The translations under genes and the position numbers were made by a program. Below the pieces are notes generated by a model. The model was not told the DNA's origin and made no database searches. It saw nothing but the letters and a program-made list of their open reading frames with translations. Positions 1-6,316 of a DNA stretch of 31,300 nt are shown piece by piece; the first letter of the stretch is position 1; every line of letters begins with the position of its first letter. Source of the stretch: a virus. The stretch is taken from IMG/VR virus record IMGVR_UViG_3300044678_001328, positions 1 to 31,300 of that record; one strand, 5' to 3'.

Positions 1-127
1 ACATAGGAACCTATTGTGAAATAGTCAAGGACAAAGCAACAAGACGCACAATCATTCAATCTGCTAAAGGCATTGTATCCCAAGCGGTAGATGATGACGT
101 GCCAACAAGCGAGCTAGTTCTCAACTA
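1..127. repeat. 127-bp terminal direct repeat, left copy
   Basis: Bases 1-127 are identical to 31174-31300, as read directly. The repeat lies inside the helicase reading frame, and joining the two ends keeps that frame open (31,173 is divisible by 3). A 127-base end overlap equals a maximal k-mer commonly used by short-read assemblers. I therefore read it as the overlap of a circular assembly and not as a true terminal repeat. It implies a circular or circularly permuted genome. Confidence 0.95.
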
Positions 128-1037
128 TTCTAAGGCGGTAAGTGATTTGCATAGAGGAGTCAGCAAGTCACCTATGATTAAGCTAGGTCAAGCCATGAGT
201 CAATGGGATGATGAACTTCTGAGCGAGGAACCTAGCAAGCTATACACAACGGGGTTCCCAAGTCTTGACAAGGTTTGCGGTGGATTCGGAGCAGGTGACC
301 AAGTAATCGTAGGTGCTTATTCAGGCATGGGTAAAACTGCATTTGCGTTTGAGTCCGTGATGCTATCCAGCAAGAAGACGAATAAGCCTTGGATTATCTT
401 CTCTCTGGAGATGAACGCCAACCAGCTTATATCACGCTTCGTACAATCCAGAACGGGGATTGGCATAAACCGTCAGCGTCAGAGACAATTTACGGATGCT
501 GAATATACGAGCATGAGCAACTACCTTGAGGAGTTCTACCAACTTCCGATATACATTGTAGATTCTGGAAGGGTAGACCCTTCGACCATCAAGGCAAGAT
601 TACTAGAGGTAGCAGAGCAACACGGCGAAGTAGCAGGGTTCGTCATTGACTACTTGGGGATGGCGGTTAAGACGACCAATACCCAACAACGAGCATCAGC
701 GGTAGAGCAGTACTGTTTTGAAACCAAGTCACTTGCCAAAGAGTTTGAATGTACGTCCGTTATTCTCTCGCAACTTGCTAGGGATTCCGTCAGGTCTGAG
801 GGTAGGACTCCAGAGGCTCCAAGTCTCTACCATCTTAAGGAATCGGGTGGCATTGAAGCGAGTGCTGATATTGTACTAGGCTTACACCGTCCTGAATATT
901 GGCTCGCTAAGAAAGAGGAACGCAAGGAAACCAAGGCTCCAGCATACGTTCATATCTTAAAGCAACGGTACGGGGCAACGGATGTTGTCGAACTAGAGTT
1001 CACCCCTTGGCAAGCAAGGTGGCACGAGGCACGATGA
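1..1037 (+). CDS. dnaB: Replicative DNA helicase, DnaB family (3' part; gene continues from 30903)
   Basis: This is the C-terminal three quarters of a DnaB-type hexameric helicase that unwinds DNA at the fork. Joined to 30903-31173 the product is 435 residues, a usual DnaB length. Visible motifs, numbered in the joined protein, are a Walker A loop SGMGKT ending near residue 203, a Walker B segment FVIDYLGM near 304-311, the ILSQLAR sensor motif, and a C-terminal LKQRYG segment where the arginine finger is expected. The frame is open from base 3, so the GTG at 99 is an internal codon and not the start. The stop TGA overlaps the next ATG as ATGA. The replication initiator gene lies directly upstream across the join and presumably loads this helicase at the origin. 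The assignment is firm. Confidence 0.95.
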   Translation, partial: IGTYCEIVKDKATRRTIIQSAKGIVSQAVDDDVPTSELVLNYSKAVSDLHRGVSKSPMIKLGQAMSQWDDELLSEEPSKLYTTGFPSLDKVCGGFGAGDQVIVGAYSGMGKTAFAFESVMLSSKKTNKPWIIFSLEMNANQLISRFVQSRTGIGINRQRQRQFTDAEYTSMSNYLEEFYQLPIYIVDSGRVDPSTIKARLLEVAEQHGEVAGFVIDYLGMAVKTTNTQQRASAVEQYCFETKSLAKEFECTSVILSQLARDSVRSEGRTPEAPSLYHLKESGGIEASADIVLGLHRPEYWLAKKEERKETKAPAYVHILKQRYGATDVVELEFTPWQARWHEAR

Positions 1038-1213
1038 CCTACAACCCTGACAGGAAAAGCAATGCAAGGAAGAGACAGGAAAGGGTGAAGCTACTTGCAT
1101 ACCATGAAGCAGACAGGTGGTGGCTAGAGGAAGAAGCAGGGATGCTCACAAAAGATACACTAAAACGACTTGAACTTTACAGAATTGAAAAACAAAGAGG
1201 TAAGATAAAATAA
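1034..1213 (+). CDS. Small basic protein, 59 aa, unknown function
   Basis: The ATG is part of an ATGA overlap with the helicase stop, and the TAA overlaps the next ATG as TAATG, so it is translationally coupled on both sides. The protein is short, strongly charged and mostly helical in appearance: a basic N-terminus (NPDRKSNARKRQERVK), a WW pair near residue 30, and a Lys/Arg-rich C-terminal helix. A longer version with a start at 1007 is possible but would overlap the helicase much more. I recognise no family. Its position between helicase and recombination genes and its basic character would suit a nucleic-acid-binding accessory protein, but that is inference. Confidence 0.75.
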   Translation: MTYNPDRKSNARKRQERVKLLAYHEADRWWLEEEAGMLTKDTLKRLELYRIEKQRGKIK

Positions 1214-1362
1214 TGGCAATAAAGAAAAACACAAACATCGAACGGTTGCAGTACCTGATTGCTCTTGGGGTTCCCAAGTCAGAGGCTGCGAGACAACTAG
1301 GCATATCACGGACTACCGTGTACTACTATGTCAAGAAAGGACTGGTAGGATGCAAGCGTTAA
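1213..1362 (+). CDS. Helix-turn-helix DNA-binding protein, 49 aa
   Basis: A very short gene that begins on the last base of the preceding stop codon (TAATG). Residues 22-42 read SEAARQLGISRTTVYYYVKK, a textbook helix-turn-helix like that of resolvase/Hin-type or sigma region 4 recognition units. Almost nothing else is present, so it is a bare DNA-binding module that would need to dimerise or work with a partner. Its 3' end overlaps the next gene by 13 bp. A role as a small transcription regulator or as an accessory to replication or recombination is inferred from fold and neighbours. The reading frame and motif are clear. Confidence 0.8.
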   Translation: MAIKKNTNIERLQYLIALGVPKSEAARQLGISRTTVYYYVKKGLVGCKR

Positions 1363-1607
1363 GCGAGGGGCAACTGCTTCGGAACCTAGTTCCCCATGCT
1401 ATGCCCGTCTACGGGAGCAAGACTCGTGCTATGCTCGCTCACAAGGTAGCAAGGGTGATATGCTTCGACCATACAACAGGTTGTTATAGGGCAGAATCTT
1501 GGGTAGACCTTACGGAGAAGCACCAAGCACTAGGCATGGACAACAGCAAGAAAATAATTTACATCGGCAAAAAATGGTGGATAAATTGGAAGCAGATAGA
1601 CTTCTGA
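1350..1607 (+). CDS. Hypothetical protein, 85 aa
   Basis: Starts at an ATG inside the end of the helix-turn-helix gene (13-bp overlap) behind a weak GGTAGG site. The product has a mixed N-terminal half with LVPHAMPVYGSKTRAML, a middle carrying one Cys and a YRAESW segment, and a C-terminal IIYIGKKWWINWKQ strand-like stretch rich in tryptophan. There is no signal peptide, membrane segment or recognised motif. Two antisense frames over its end are shadows. The gene is supported by its place in a tightly packed operon and by having no better frame here. Function unknown. Confidence 0.65.
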   Translation: MQALSEGQLLRNLVPHAMPVYGSKTRAMLAHKVARVICFDHTTGCYRAESWVDLTEKHQALGMDNSKKIIYIGKKWWINWKQIDF

Positions 1608-1637
1608 TTGTGATACTATACTGACAGAGAGGACAAC

Positions 1638-2180
1638 ATGGACAACACATACCAAATAGTTGATAATTTCGTAGTAGACCAGGACGGGGTAGTACTTGGA
1701 GAGGTCGTGACAGAGGGAGCCATCGCATCTCAAGAGGCACTAGAAGTAGTGCTTGAGCGAATGGCAGACGTTGAGTCCCAACTCGTGGCACTCAAGACCA
1801 AGCACGAGGCAATCATTGAGAATTGCCGAAAGCTGGAGGTCAAGAAGGCTAGCTACCTTGCATACCTCAGGGGGGTATATAGCAATCCGATTGAGGCTTA
1901 CGCCAAGTCAAGACTTGAGGGTCAGAAGTCTCGCACTCTTACCACTCCTTACGGTCAAGTAAGTTTTAGAACCGTGAAAGGTGGGTTGAAGGTAGTTGAC
2001 CCAAATCTTGCCCTCGACTACGCTCAACTCAATGGCTTTACGAATGCAATCAAGGTTACCGAGTCATTCCAGATAAGCAAGCTTGACCCCGCTCAAAGAG
2101 AACTGATTGAGTCAAAACTCCCTGAGGGCTTTGAGCTGGTTCCCGACAAGGAAACAATGAGCATCAAGGTGGTGGGCTAA
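1638..2180 (+). CDS. Gam/Gp157-like candidate, coiled-coil protein upstream of the recombinase (180 aa)
   Basis: Residues 30-75 form a coiled coil (EALEVVLERMADVESQLVAL onward). A compact C-terminal half follows, with TPYGQVSFRTVKGGLKVVDP and a final LVPDKETMSIKV strand. This arrangement, a helical hairpin and then a G-x-V-x-F-R basic beta segment, resembles Mu Gam-like end-protecting proteins and the Gp157 family found next to phage single-strand annealing proteins. Gam-type proteins shield DNA ends from host exonuclease. The gene lies one base before the Rad52-type gene, with its stop at 2178-2180 and that ATG at 2182, which fits a recombination module. The resemblance is by eye and the family call is tentative; the gene itself is solid. 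Confidence 0.7.
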   Translation: MDNTYQIVDNFVVDQDGVVLGEVVTEGAIASQEALEVVLERMADVESQLVALKTKHEAIIENCRKLEVKKASYLAYLRGVYSNPIEAYAKSRLEGQKSRTLTTPYGQVSFRTVKGGLKVVDPNLALDYAQLNGFTNAIKVTESFQISKLDPAQRELIESKLPEGFELVPDKETMSIKVVG

Positions 2181-2181
2181 G

Positions 2182-2838
2182 ATGGACAAAGACTTAATTA
2201 TCAGGGAACTTCAGAAGCCACTTGATAGTAGCGTCATCAAGCAACGTGACCAAGCAGGTAGAAGCCTAAGTTACATTGAGTCGTGGCACGCCATTGCAGA
2301 AGCTAACCGTATCTTTGGTCATCTATCTTGGGATAGACAAACCTATAGCATGAACATGGTTCAATGTGAGCAGAAGGGAGACAAGGGGCTATGGTACGTC
2401 AGCTATACAGCACGTTCAGTCATCACCTTTGATGGAGTCACTAGAGAAGGCACAGGATTTGGTCAAGGTATTGACCGTGACTTAGGCAAGGCTCATGAGT
2501 CAGCTATCAAGGAAGCAGAATCAGACGCTATGAAGCGTGCATTGATGACCTTTGGCAACCCATTCGGGCTAGCCTTGTACGACAAGGAGCAACGTGGCGT
2601 AGCTAAGGAAATGTCAGTTGAAGATGCTCGAAAGCTGATGATGAAGCAGGTTGCTACCACTTGGAAGAACATGGGTGGAACGGCAGCACAATTCAAGGAG
2701 CTGGGCTCTAACCTTGCGGTAGCAAACATTGACGTCTATGAATTCGTACACTCAAGTATTCTTGACCAGGAACTAGAAACCATTGAAGCTATTCAAGAGT
2801 TTGCAAATGAGGTCGTTACTAAGGGTAAGACTCGTTGA
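2182..2838 (+). CDS. Rad52/22-type single-strand annealing protein (218 aa)
   Basis: The protein looks like a phage member of the Rad52/Rad22 superfamily, which coats single-stranded DNA and anneals complementary strands. Family hallmarks visible are the Y-x-E-x-W-x-x-I-x-x-A-N-x-x-F-G opening (residues about 30-47), an aromatic W-D pair at SWDR, and the conserved helix KEAESDAMKRALMTFGNPFG (about 112-131) ending in LALYDK. Residues after 140 form a probable helical tail involved in protein contacts. It lies between a Gam-like gene and SSB, with a RusA resolvase after that, so the set forms a complete annealing and resolution module. Such systems support concatemer formation for headful packaging. 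Confidence 0.88.
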   Translation: MDKDLIIRELQKPLDSSVIKQRDQAGRSLSYIESWHAIAEANRIFGHLSWDRQTYSMNMVQCEQKGDKGLWYVSYTARSVITFDGVTREGTGFGQGIDRDLGKAHESAIKEAESDAMKRALMTFGNPFGLALYDKEQRGVAKEMSVEDARKLMMKQVATTWKNMGGTAAQFKELGSNLAVANIDVYEFVHSSILDQELETIEAIQEFANEVVTKGKTR

Positions 2839-3052
2839 CGTTTATGAAGGCGAGGCACTATTCATCGTTGACTCTGATTCCGTTTGGGGTCAGAGTTATG
2901 AAGTCCATATTAACAAACATGGGCAAACTACCTGCGAGTGCATGGACTCTGTGTACCGCAGGAAAACTCCCCACTTCGTTGACCTTCTCAGGGGCAACAA
3001 TGACCATGCCTGCAAGCATATGCAAGCGATAAGAAGAGAGATAACCAAATGA
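2807..3052 (+). CDS. SWIM-type zinc-finger protein (81 aa)
   Basis: The C-terminal half contains C-x-C at TCECMDSV and, about 24 residues later, C-x-H at ACKHM. This is the CxCx(n)CxH signature of SWIM zinc fingers, which bind DNA or proteins. It is preceded by the usual beta strands (ALFIVDSDS, YEVHINKHG). I chose the ATG at 2807 because AAGAG lies seven bases upstream; a TTG at 2783 would add eight residues without a better ribosome site. It overlaps the Rad52-type gene by 32 bp and joins SSB by an ATGA overlap. SWIM proteins are recurrent partners of recombination proteins, so a recombination accessory role is plausible. Confidence 0.82.
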   Translation: MRSLLRVRLVDVYEGEALFIVDSDSVWGQSYEVHINKHGQTTCECMDSVYRRKTPHFVDLLRGNNDHACKHMQAIRREITK

Positions 3053-3432
3053 ACAAGATTATTGTTATAGGAAGGATAACTAGGAATCCTGAACTTAAGA
3101 ACATTGGAGATAAGAAACTAGTTGAGTTCTCCATTGCAGTCAACAAACGTGTTAAGCCAAAGGAAGGTAATGACGCTGACTTCTTCTATGTCAAGGCATG
3201 GGGGCAGACTGCTGGTTACGTTAGTGAGTACCTTGATAAGGGACGCCTGGTAGCCATTGATGGTAGGTTAGATACCAATACCTACGAGAAGGACGGTAAG
3301 CAAGTGACCTCGTACTACATTACCGCTGACAATGTCAACTCACTTGATAGACCAAAGGACAATGCAGGTATGAGCAAGTCTAACAAGTCGAAGTCAAGTG
3401 GTGATGAATACTCACCTTGGGACGATGAATAA
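3049..3432 (+). CDS. ssb: Single-stranded DNA-binding protein (127 aa)
   Basis: A classic bacterial-type SSB. An N-terminal OB fold opens with MNKIIVIGRITRNPELK, continues with FSIAVNK and FFYVKAWGQTAGYVSEYLDKG, and ends with the GRLDTNTYEKDGKQV strand and YYITADNV. Residues 105-127 form a flexible Ser/Lys tail ending in acidic EYSPWDDE. Unlike cellular SSB, the tail does not finish in a Pro-Phe dipeptide; the aromatic residue is a Trp three residues in. The start overlaps the SWIM gene (ATGA) and the end overlaps the RusA start. It protects single strands made by the helicase and supplies substrate to the annealing protein. Confidence 0.95.
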   Translation: MNKIIVIGRITRNPELKNIGDKKLVEFSIAVNKRVKPKEGNDADFFYVKAWGQTAGYVSEYLDKGRLVAIDGRLDTNTYEKDGKQVTSYYITADNVNSLDRPKDNAGMSKSNKSKSSGDEYSPWDDE

Positions 3433-3796
3433 GGTTACGGTTCCCATCCCACCTAGTCTCAACTCTGCCTATTTCAATATAGGCAGGAGACGAGCAAAAG
3501 CAAAGTGCTATACCGATTGGGAGAAGGAAGCACATCCAGTCATCAAGGCAAGCATGGTCAAGGCTACGCAACCAGTCTTCATTGAATACTTATTCACTCT
3601 TGGAACTTCTTTTCGGGGAGATGTTTCAAATAGAATAAAATTAGTTGAAGATGCGTTGGTCAAATGTGCTATACTAGAAGATGACAACCACAAGTTTGTA
3701 AAGGGTTTTTCAGTTAATCTGGACTACGCAAAGCAAAAACATTCGACACTTACATTAACGATACATGAATTAGGTAACACTAATTCGAGTAACTGA
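3425..3796 (+). CDS. rusA: RusA-type Holliday junction resolvase (123 aa)
   Basis: RusA-family endonucleases cut four-way junctions. The protein opens with VPIPPSLNSAYFN, typical of the family. It carries the acidic metal-binding set: RGDVSNRIKLVEDALV (Asp66, Asn69, Asp76) followed by ILEDDNH (Asp86, Asp87). I chose the ATG at 3425, which overlaps the SSB stop by 8 bp and gives the usual MNKVTVPIPPS opening; an ATG at 3398 would add nine residues that do not look homologous. The gene completes the Gam/Rad52/SSB recombination block. Its expected job is to remove branches from replicating concatemers before packaging. Confidence 0.92.
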   Translation: MNKVTVPIPPSLNSAYFNIGRRRAKAKCYTDWEKEAHPVIKASMVKATQPVFIEYLFTLGTSFRGDVSNRIKLVEDALVKCAILEDDNHKFVKGFSVNLDYAKQKHSTLTLTIHELGNTNSSN

Positions 3797-3819
3797 AACT
3801 AAAGGAGACACTTAGTAAC

Positions 3820-4227
3820 ATGAACAGCACACAACTGAAACTTAAAGAGTATTTCGACGAACTTCTCAACGAGACAAGCCACACCGCAAGATACGGTGAC
3901 CACTCAAGTCATTCTGGATACTTTAATCCAGAGAACGGATGCGGTGAACCACCCTATACTGGTGATGGATTGGCTGCAACAATGGACATTCAAGAGTGGG
4001 ACGAGTTTATGAATGACCCACTCGCCATGTTTGACTGGGATTACATTGAGCAGATGCCAGAACTAGCAAAGCTAGCTTACGAAAAGTGGTTAGACATTCA
4101 AAACTTTTCGGTGACATACGCTACTACTCACCTTGTGCCAGCATACAGAGTCTTCGTAGTGCAAGCCTTCGCCCGTGACTTCTATCAGGTGGCAACTGGT
4201 AAGAACTTTGAGGTGGTGCAGATATGA
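3820..4227 (+). CDS. Hypothetical protein, 135 aa
   Basis: Preceded by AAGGAGA at 3802-3808, a strong ribosome site though rather far (about 11 bases) from the ATG. The product is acidic and aromatic, with a Ser/His/Gly-rich segment near 22-45 (ARYGDHSSHSGYFNPENGCG) and then helices such as EWDEFMNDPLAMFDWDYIEQ. No membrane segment, zinc-finger spacing or known catalytic motif is seen. It is the first gene of the run of small genes ending at 5808. The TGA forms ATGA with the next start. Function unknown. Confidence 0.75.
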   Translation: MNSTQLKLKEYFDELLNETSHTARYGDHSSHSGYFNPENGCGEPPYTGDGLAATMDIQEWDEFMNDPLAMFDWDYIEQMPELAKLAYEKWLDIQNFSVTYATTHLVPAYRVFVVQAFARDFYQVATGKNFEVVQI

Positions 4228-4493
4228 TTGACCTCAATGCACTTACAAACGGAGACACTATCTGGCAAGTTGACTTTAACGGTACAGATGTCTCGCTTAG
4301 GAAAATCAATGTGAGTTACTTGCATCAAATTGCTGGAAAGTATTGGATTTCGGCAGAGCAAGAAGGTTCGTTAGATGGCATTATGTTAAAAGCAGACTCT
4401 CACCTATTGTTTGACACTAAGGCAAATGCAATCGACTATATGTCGGCATTGTGGTATTCGTTGAAGGAGGCAATTACAAATGAGACTGAGTGA
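4224..4493 (+). CDS. Hypothetical protein, 89 aa
   Basis: Starts in an ATGA overlap with the previous gene. The sequence alternates short beta strands (DTIWQVDFNGTDVSLRKINV, GKYWISAEQ) with a C-terminal helix (TKANAIDYMSALWYSLKEAI). This strand-rich pattern with a final helix is common in small phage proteins that carry a degenerate SH3-like or WYL-like barrel, but I cannot assign a family. An AGGAGG site inside its 3' end at 4465-4470 serves the next, overlapping small gene. Function unknown. Confidence 0.75.
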   Translation: MIDLNALTNGDTIWQVDFNGTDVSLRKINVSYLHQIAGKYWISAEQEGSLDGIMLKADSHLLFDTKANAIDYMSALWYSLKEAITNETE

Positions 4494-4587
4494 CTTTCTA
4501 TTCGGCGTTCCCTCTTCCGATAAGGGGGAGGCAGTTGAAACGCCTAGAATGGGATTTTGGCAAGCAATACGGAGGTGGTTTAGATGA
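4480..4587 (+). CDS. Small protein, 35 aa
   Basis: This short gene is supported by a near-perfect AAGGAGG site ending nine bases before its ATG at 4480, and by an ATGA overlap between its stop and the next start at 4584. Its own start lies within the last 14 bases of the preceding gene, in another frame. The peptide begins MRLSDFLFGVPSS and ends with an amphipathic, tryptophan- and arginine-rich helix MGFWQAIRRWFR. Such a tail could bind a membrane surface or nucleic acid. Function unknown. Confidence 0.7.
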   Translation: MRLSDFLFGVPSSDKGEAVETPRMGFWQAIRRWFR

Positions 4588-4931
4588 TTCAATGGGAAGA
4601 GGTAGAACTGAAAGATGCAACCCACGTTGAAATCAACGGGGAGGTGCATGAGATAAAAGAGAGAGACGGGATTGTTGAACGTTCTGTCGACTTCGGTTGG
4701 ATTGACATTTTAGTAGGTGAAAACAAATGGGCAAACATTCCACAAGAGGCATTCTTCGCCCTTGGCATCAGATGCCTTCGGAAGTTTAAGCCAACGCCGA
4801 TTGAATTTGAGGCAGAGTTTGTTATGTACGATGGCTGTTGGCAAACGTTACATAGCTTAGAAGATAGGTTCCCTAACAATTGCAAGCGGGCAAAGTTCAA
4901 GTGCGTTGAAATCTTGGAGGATGAGGAATGA
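4584..4931 (+). CDS. Hypothetical protein, 115 aa
   Basis: Coupled on both sides by ATGA overlaps. The protein is acidic and mostly beta-like: WEEVELKDATHVEINGEVHE, then KERDGIVERSVDFGWIDILV and a final FKCVEILEDEE. Several aromatic residues (YDGCWQTLH) sit in the middle. No recognised motif, signal or membrane segment. The antisense reading frame over the same bases is a shadow. It belongs to the terminal small-gene block of the early operon; its role is unknown. Confidence 0.75.
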   Translation: MIQWEEVELKDATHVEINGEVHEIKERDGIVERSVDFGWIDILVGENKWANIPQEAFFALGIRCLRKFKPTPIEFEAEFVMYDGCWQTLHSLEDRFPNNCKRAKFKCVEILEDEE

Positions 4932-5008
4932 AGATTTTAGGAATACTCCGACCTACCGACAATGGTTGGGTATGGGAGACAGAACTAACAGCGGAGGAGA
5001 AGAAATGA
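4928..5008 (+). CDS. Micro-protein, 26 aa, coupled by ATGA at both ends
   Basis: The reading frame 4928-5008 fills exactly the gap between two genes. Its ATG forms ATGA with the stop of the upstream gene, and its TGA forms ATGA with the ATG at 5005. The start is preceded by GGATGAGG, and an internal GGAGGAG serves the next gene. The peptide (MKILGILRPTDNGWVWETEL and then TAEEKK) looks like two short strands and a charged tail. Double coupling makes chance less likely, but at this size conservation in relatives is needed to be sure. Confidence 0.55.
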   Translation: MKILGILRPTDNGWVWETELTAEEKK

Positions 5009-5247
5009 ATTGGCAACCTATTGAGACTGCACCAAAAGATGGAACATTGATACTTACCTATTCAAAAGATTACAGAGCAGAATATTCTGTATCTTATTGG
5101 TGCCAATTTGACGAAGAATGGCAAACGGATTTTAGGCAAAAAGGTGCTTACCAACAAGTTGTGGACTTAGCTTTAAGGGTGGACAAAAACGGAAATGTAC
5201 TCCCACAAAGAGAAATTAAACCTACCACAGTTAAGGAGGAGAAATGA
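5005..5247 (+). CDS. DUF551-like small phage protein (80 aa)
   Basis: The ATG at 5005 is preceded by GGAGGAGAAGAA, and the product opens with NWQPIETAPKDGTLIL. This W-x-P-I-x-T-A-P-x-D-G-T motif is the hallmark of a widespread small phage/prophage protein family (DUF551 and relatives) of unknown function. The following YSVSYWCQFDEEWQTDFR is typical of the beta-rich remainder. A longer frame from 4906 exists, but its extra residues overlap the neighbours and lie before the conserved opening. It joins the next gene by ATGA. The family assignment is from motif recognition. Confidence 0.8.
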   Translation: MNWQPIETAPKDGTLILTYSKDYRAEYSVSYWCQFDEEWQTDFRQKGAYQQVVDLALRVDKNGNVLPQREIKPTTVKEEK

Positions 5248-5339
5248 AGATTGTTCTTGGCATCTTGGTCTTCGTCCTAGTGGTGTTCTTCATTGTGTCG
5301 TTTGCCTTTCTTTCGGCAGAGGAGTTTGGGGAAGAATGA
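5244..5339 (+). CDS. Single-pass small membrane protein, 31 aa
   Basis: AAGGAGGAG at 5233-5241 lies two bases before the ATG at 5244 (six bases from the AGG core). The stop is part of ATGA with the next start. Residues 3-24 (IVLGILVFVLVVFFIVSFAF and two more) form one continuous hydrophobic segment, followed by an acidic tail (SAEEFGEE). It should insert as a single transmembrane helix. Early operons of phages often carry such membrane micro-proteins; roles in superinfection exclusion or host membrane modulation are possible but unproven. Confidence 0.75.
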   Translation: MKIVLGILVFVLVVFFIVSFAFLSAEEFGEE

Positions 5340-5608
5340 GGGACTACGAGAAAGCGGTGCAAGCCATGAAGCGGCTTATGAAACCAGATTATAGTGACTA
5401 CGAGAGGGCGGTGCAAGCCTTGGACTGGCTCAACCGTAACACCGACTACCGAGCCAATAACATTAGCGGAGAGTACTGCGAGTGTTACAAAGAAAAAGTT
5501 GGTGGGCGGTTTGGTTTGTCCAACTACGACACCAAAGAATCAATCGAAATTCTGACGGGTGACGAGCTAATAGCATTTGCCAAGAAGGAGGGCTGGAAGG
5601 AAGAATGA
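5336..5608 (+). CDS. Hypothetical protein with an internal 18-residue duplication (90 aa)
   Basis: I placed the start at the ATG overlapping the membrane micro-protein (ATGA). A frame from 5195 is open further upstream but would overlap two well-supported genes. The first 40 residues contain two copies of a helical unit, DYEKAVQAMKRLMKPDYS and DYERAVQALDWLNRNTDYR, produced by a 54-bp tandem duplication. The C-terminal part has a C-E-C pair and a helix DELIAFAKKEGWKEE. The repeat resembles a TPR-like or helical-hairpin unit without matching one clearly. It ends in ATGA with the next gene. Function unknown. Confidence 0.75.
   Translation: MRDYEKAVQAMKRLMKPDYSDYERAVQALDWLNRNTDYRANNISGEYCECYKEKVGGRFGLSNYDTKESIEILTGDELIAFAKKEGWKEE
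5342..5419 (+). repeat. Tandem 54-bp duplication inside a coding gene
   Basis: The 24-base segments 5342-5365 and 5396-5419 match except for two A-to-G differences and are 54 bp apart, an exact multiple of three. The reading frame is therefore kept, and the protein gains a second copy of an 18-residue helical unit. Confidence 0.85.
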
Positions 5609-5808
5609 GTCTTGAGGATGCTATCAAGGTGTTAAAGCAGAACGGATACCGTGTACACGCAACTGTATCTACTCCTCATAATAAGAGAGCTATCCTTGTA
5701 ACCATCAACGCAACTATGGAAGAAATTCCAGAGCGAGTAGCCATCAACAAGGCAGAAGAGATACTCAAATTTAATGAGAGTTACACGCAAGAAAGCATGG
5801 ACTTTTAG
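5605..5808 (+). CDS. Hypothetical protein, 67 aa, last gene of the early unit
   Basis: Begins in an ATGA overlap with the preceding gene and is followed by a strong terminator at 5863. The product (LEDAIKVLKQNGYRVHATVS, RAILVTINATMEEIPERVAI, then a helix) has a compact alpha-beta look. Its opening resembles the small anti-repressor-like or helix-first phage proteins, but no confident family emerges. No membrane segment. Function unknown. Confidence 0.72.
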   Translation: MSLEDAIKVLKQNGYRVHATVSTPHNKRAILVTINATMEEIPERVAINKAEEILKFNESYTQESMDF

Positions 5809-5862
5809 AGTAGAATAACATTGGATTGTTGAAAGACAGTTCTGTGTGTGTCCGTTCATGTA

Positions 5863-5895
5863 CCCCACCCCTTAAAAGGTGGGGGTTTCTTTTTA
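5863..5895 (+). terminator. Rho-independent terminator of the early operon
   Basis: CCCCACC (5863-5869) pairs with GGTGGGG (5878-5884) across an eight-base loop, followed after one G by TTTCTTTTTA. It lies 55 bp after the last gene of the rightward chain. Confidence 0.9.
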
Positions 5896-5918
5896 TTAGG
5901 TTCAAACGTCTTAGCATT

Positions 5919-6269
5919 ATGGATAGAAAACTCTCGCCACCAGAAGCAATGATTTCCGCTCTTAAGAAAGGGATGGAATTACACAAGATGGGACTCTCAG
6001 GAAATGGATTGCAACCTGATACTGTTACATGGGCAAAACGGTTTATCGCTGGAGATGATGCAACACCAGAAAAGATAGCCAAGGGTAACAAGTGGTGGGG
6101 TCGAAATGAGAGGTTCTTGAAAGAGCCAGACAAGTCTCCTGCAATGGTCGCTGCCCTACTTTGGGGTGGGGCTTCTGGACGAGACTGGTTCCGAGCCATG
6201 TTTGAAGAAATGAACCACGAAAAGAAAGAAAAAAAGATGGGCTACAAAGATATGGAAGATAAGTCTTAG
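5919..6269 (+). CDS. Phage protein with WGG motif, isolated cassette (116 aa)
   Basis: The product opens LSPPEAMISALKKGMELHKM, continues GNGLQPDTVTWAKRFIAGDD and ends AALLWGGASGRDWFRAMFEE, with a Lys/Glu-rich tail. I recall this order, a helical G-x-x-L-x-x-x-T-v-x-x-A-x-x-i-a-x-G block followed by W-G-G-x-x-G-x-x-W, as a small domain of unknown function seen alone or fused to other proteins in many phages. It probably binds DNA or protein, but no role is settled. I chose the ATG at 5919, the first one after the upstream terminator; a TTG at 5826 would read through the hairpin. No clear ribosome site is visible. The gene lies between two terminators, like a moron. Confidence 0.75.
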   Translation: MDRKLSPPEAMISALKKGMELHKMGLSGNGLQPDTVTWAKRFIAGDDATPEKIAKGNKWWGRNERFLKEPDKSPAMVAALLWGGASGRDWFRAMFEEMNHEKKEKKMGYKDMEDKS

Positions 6270-6316
6270 GTAGAATACAAGTGAGCCTGATTGGTTCAGT
6301 TGTAGAAGATGGGATA

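Noticed and set aside
1-127. End repeat as an authentic short terminal repeat of the virion DNA
   Set aside because: Its length equals a standard assembler k-mer and it lies within a coding gene; read-end data would be needed to claim a true repeat.
99-1037. Helicase gene starting at GTG 99 as a 312-aa protein
   Set aside because: The frame is open upstream and continues across the circular join to the ATG at 30903, which supplies the missing N-terminal domain.
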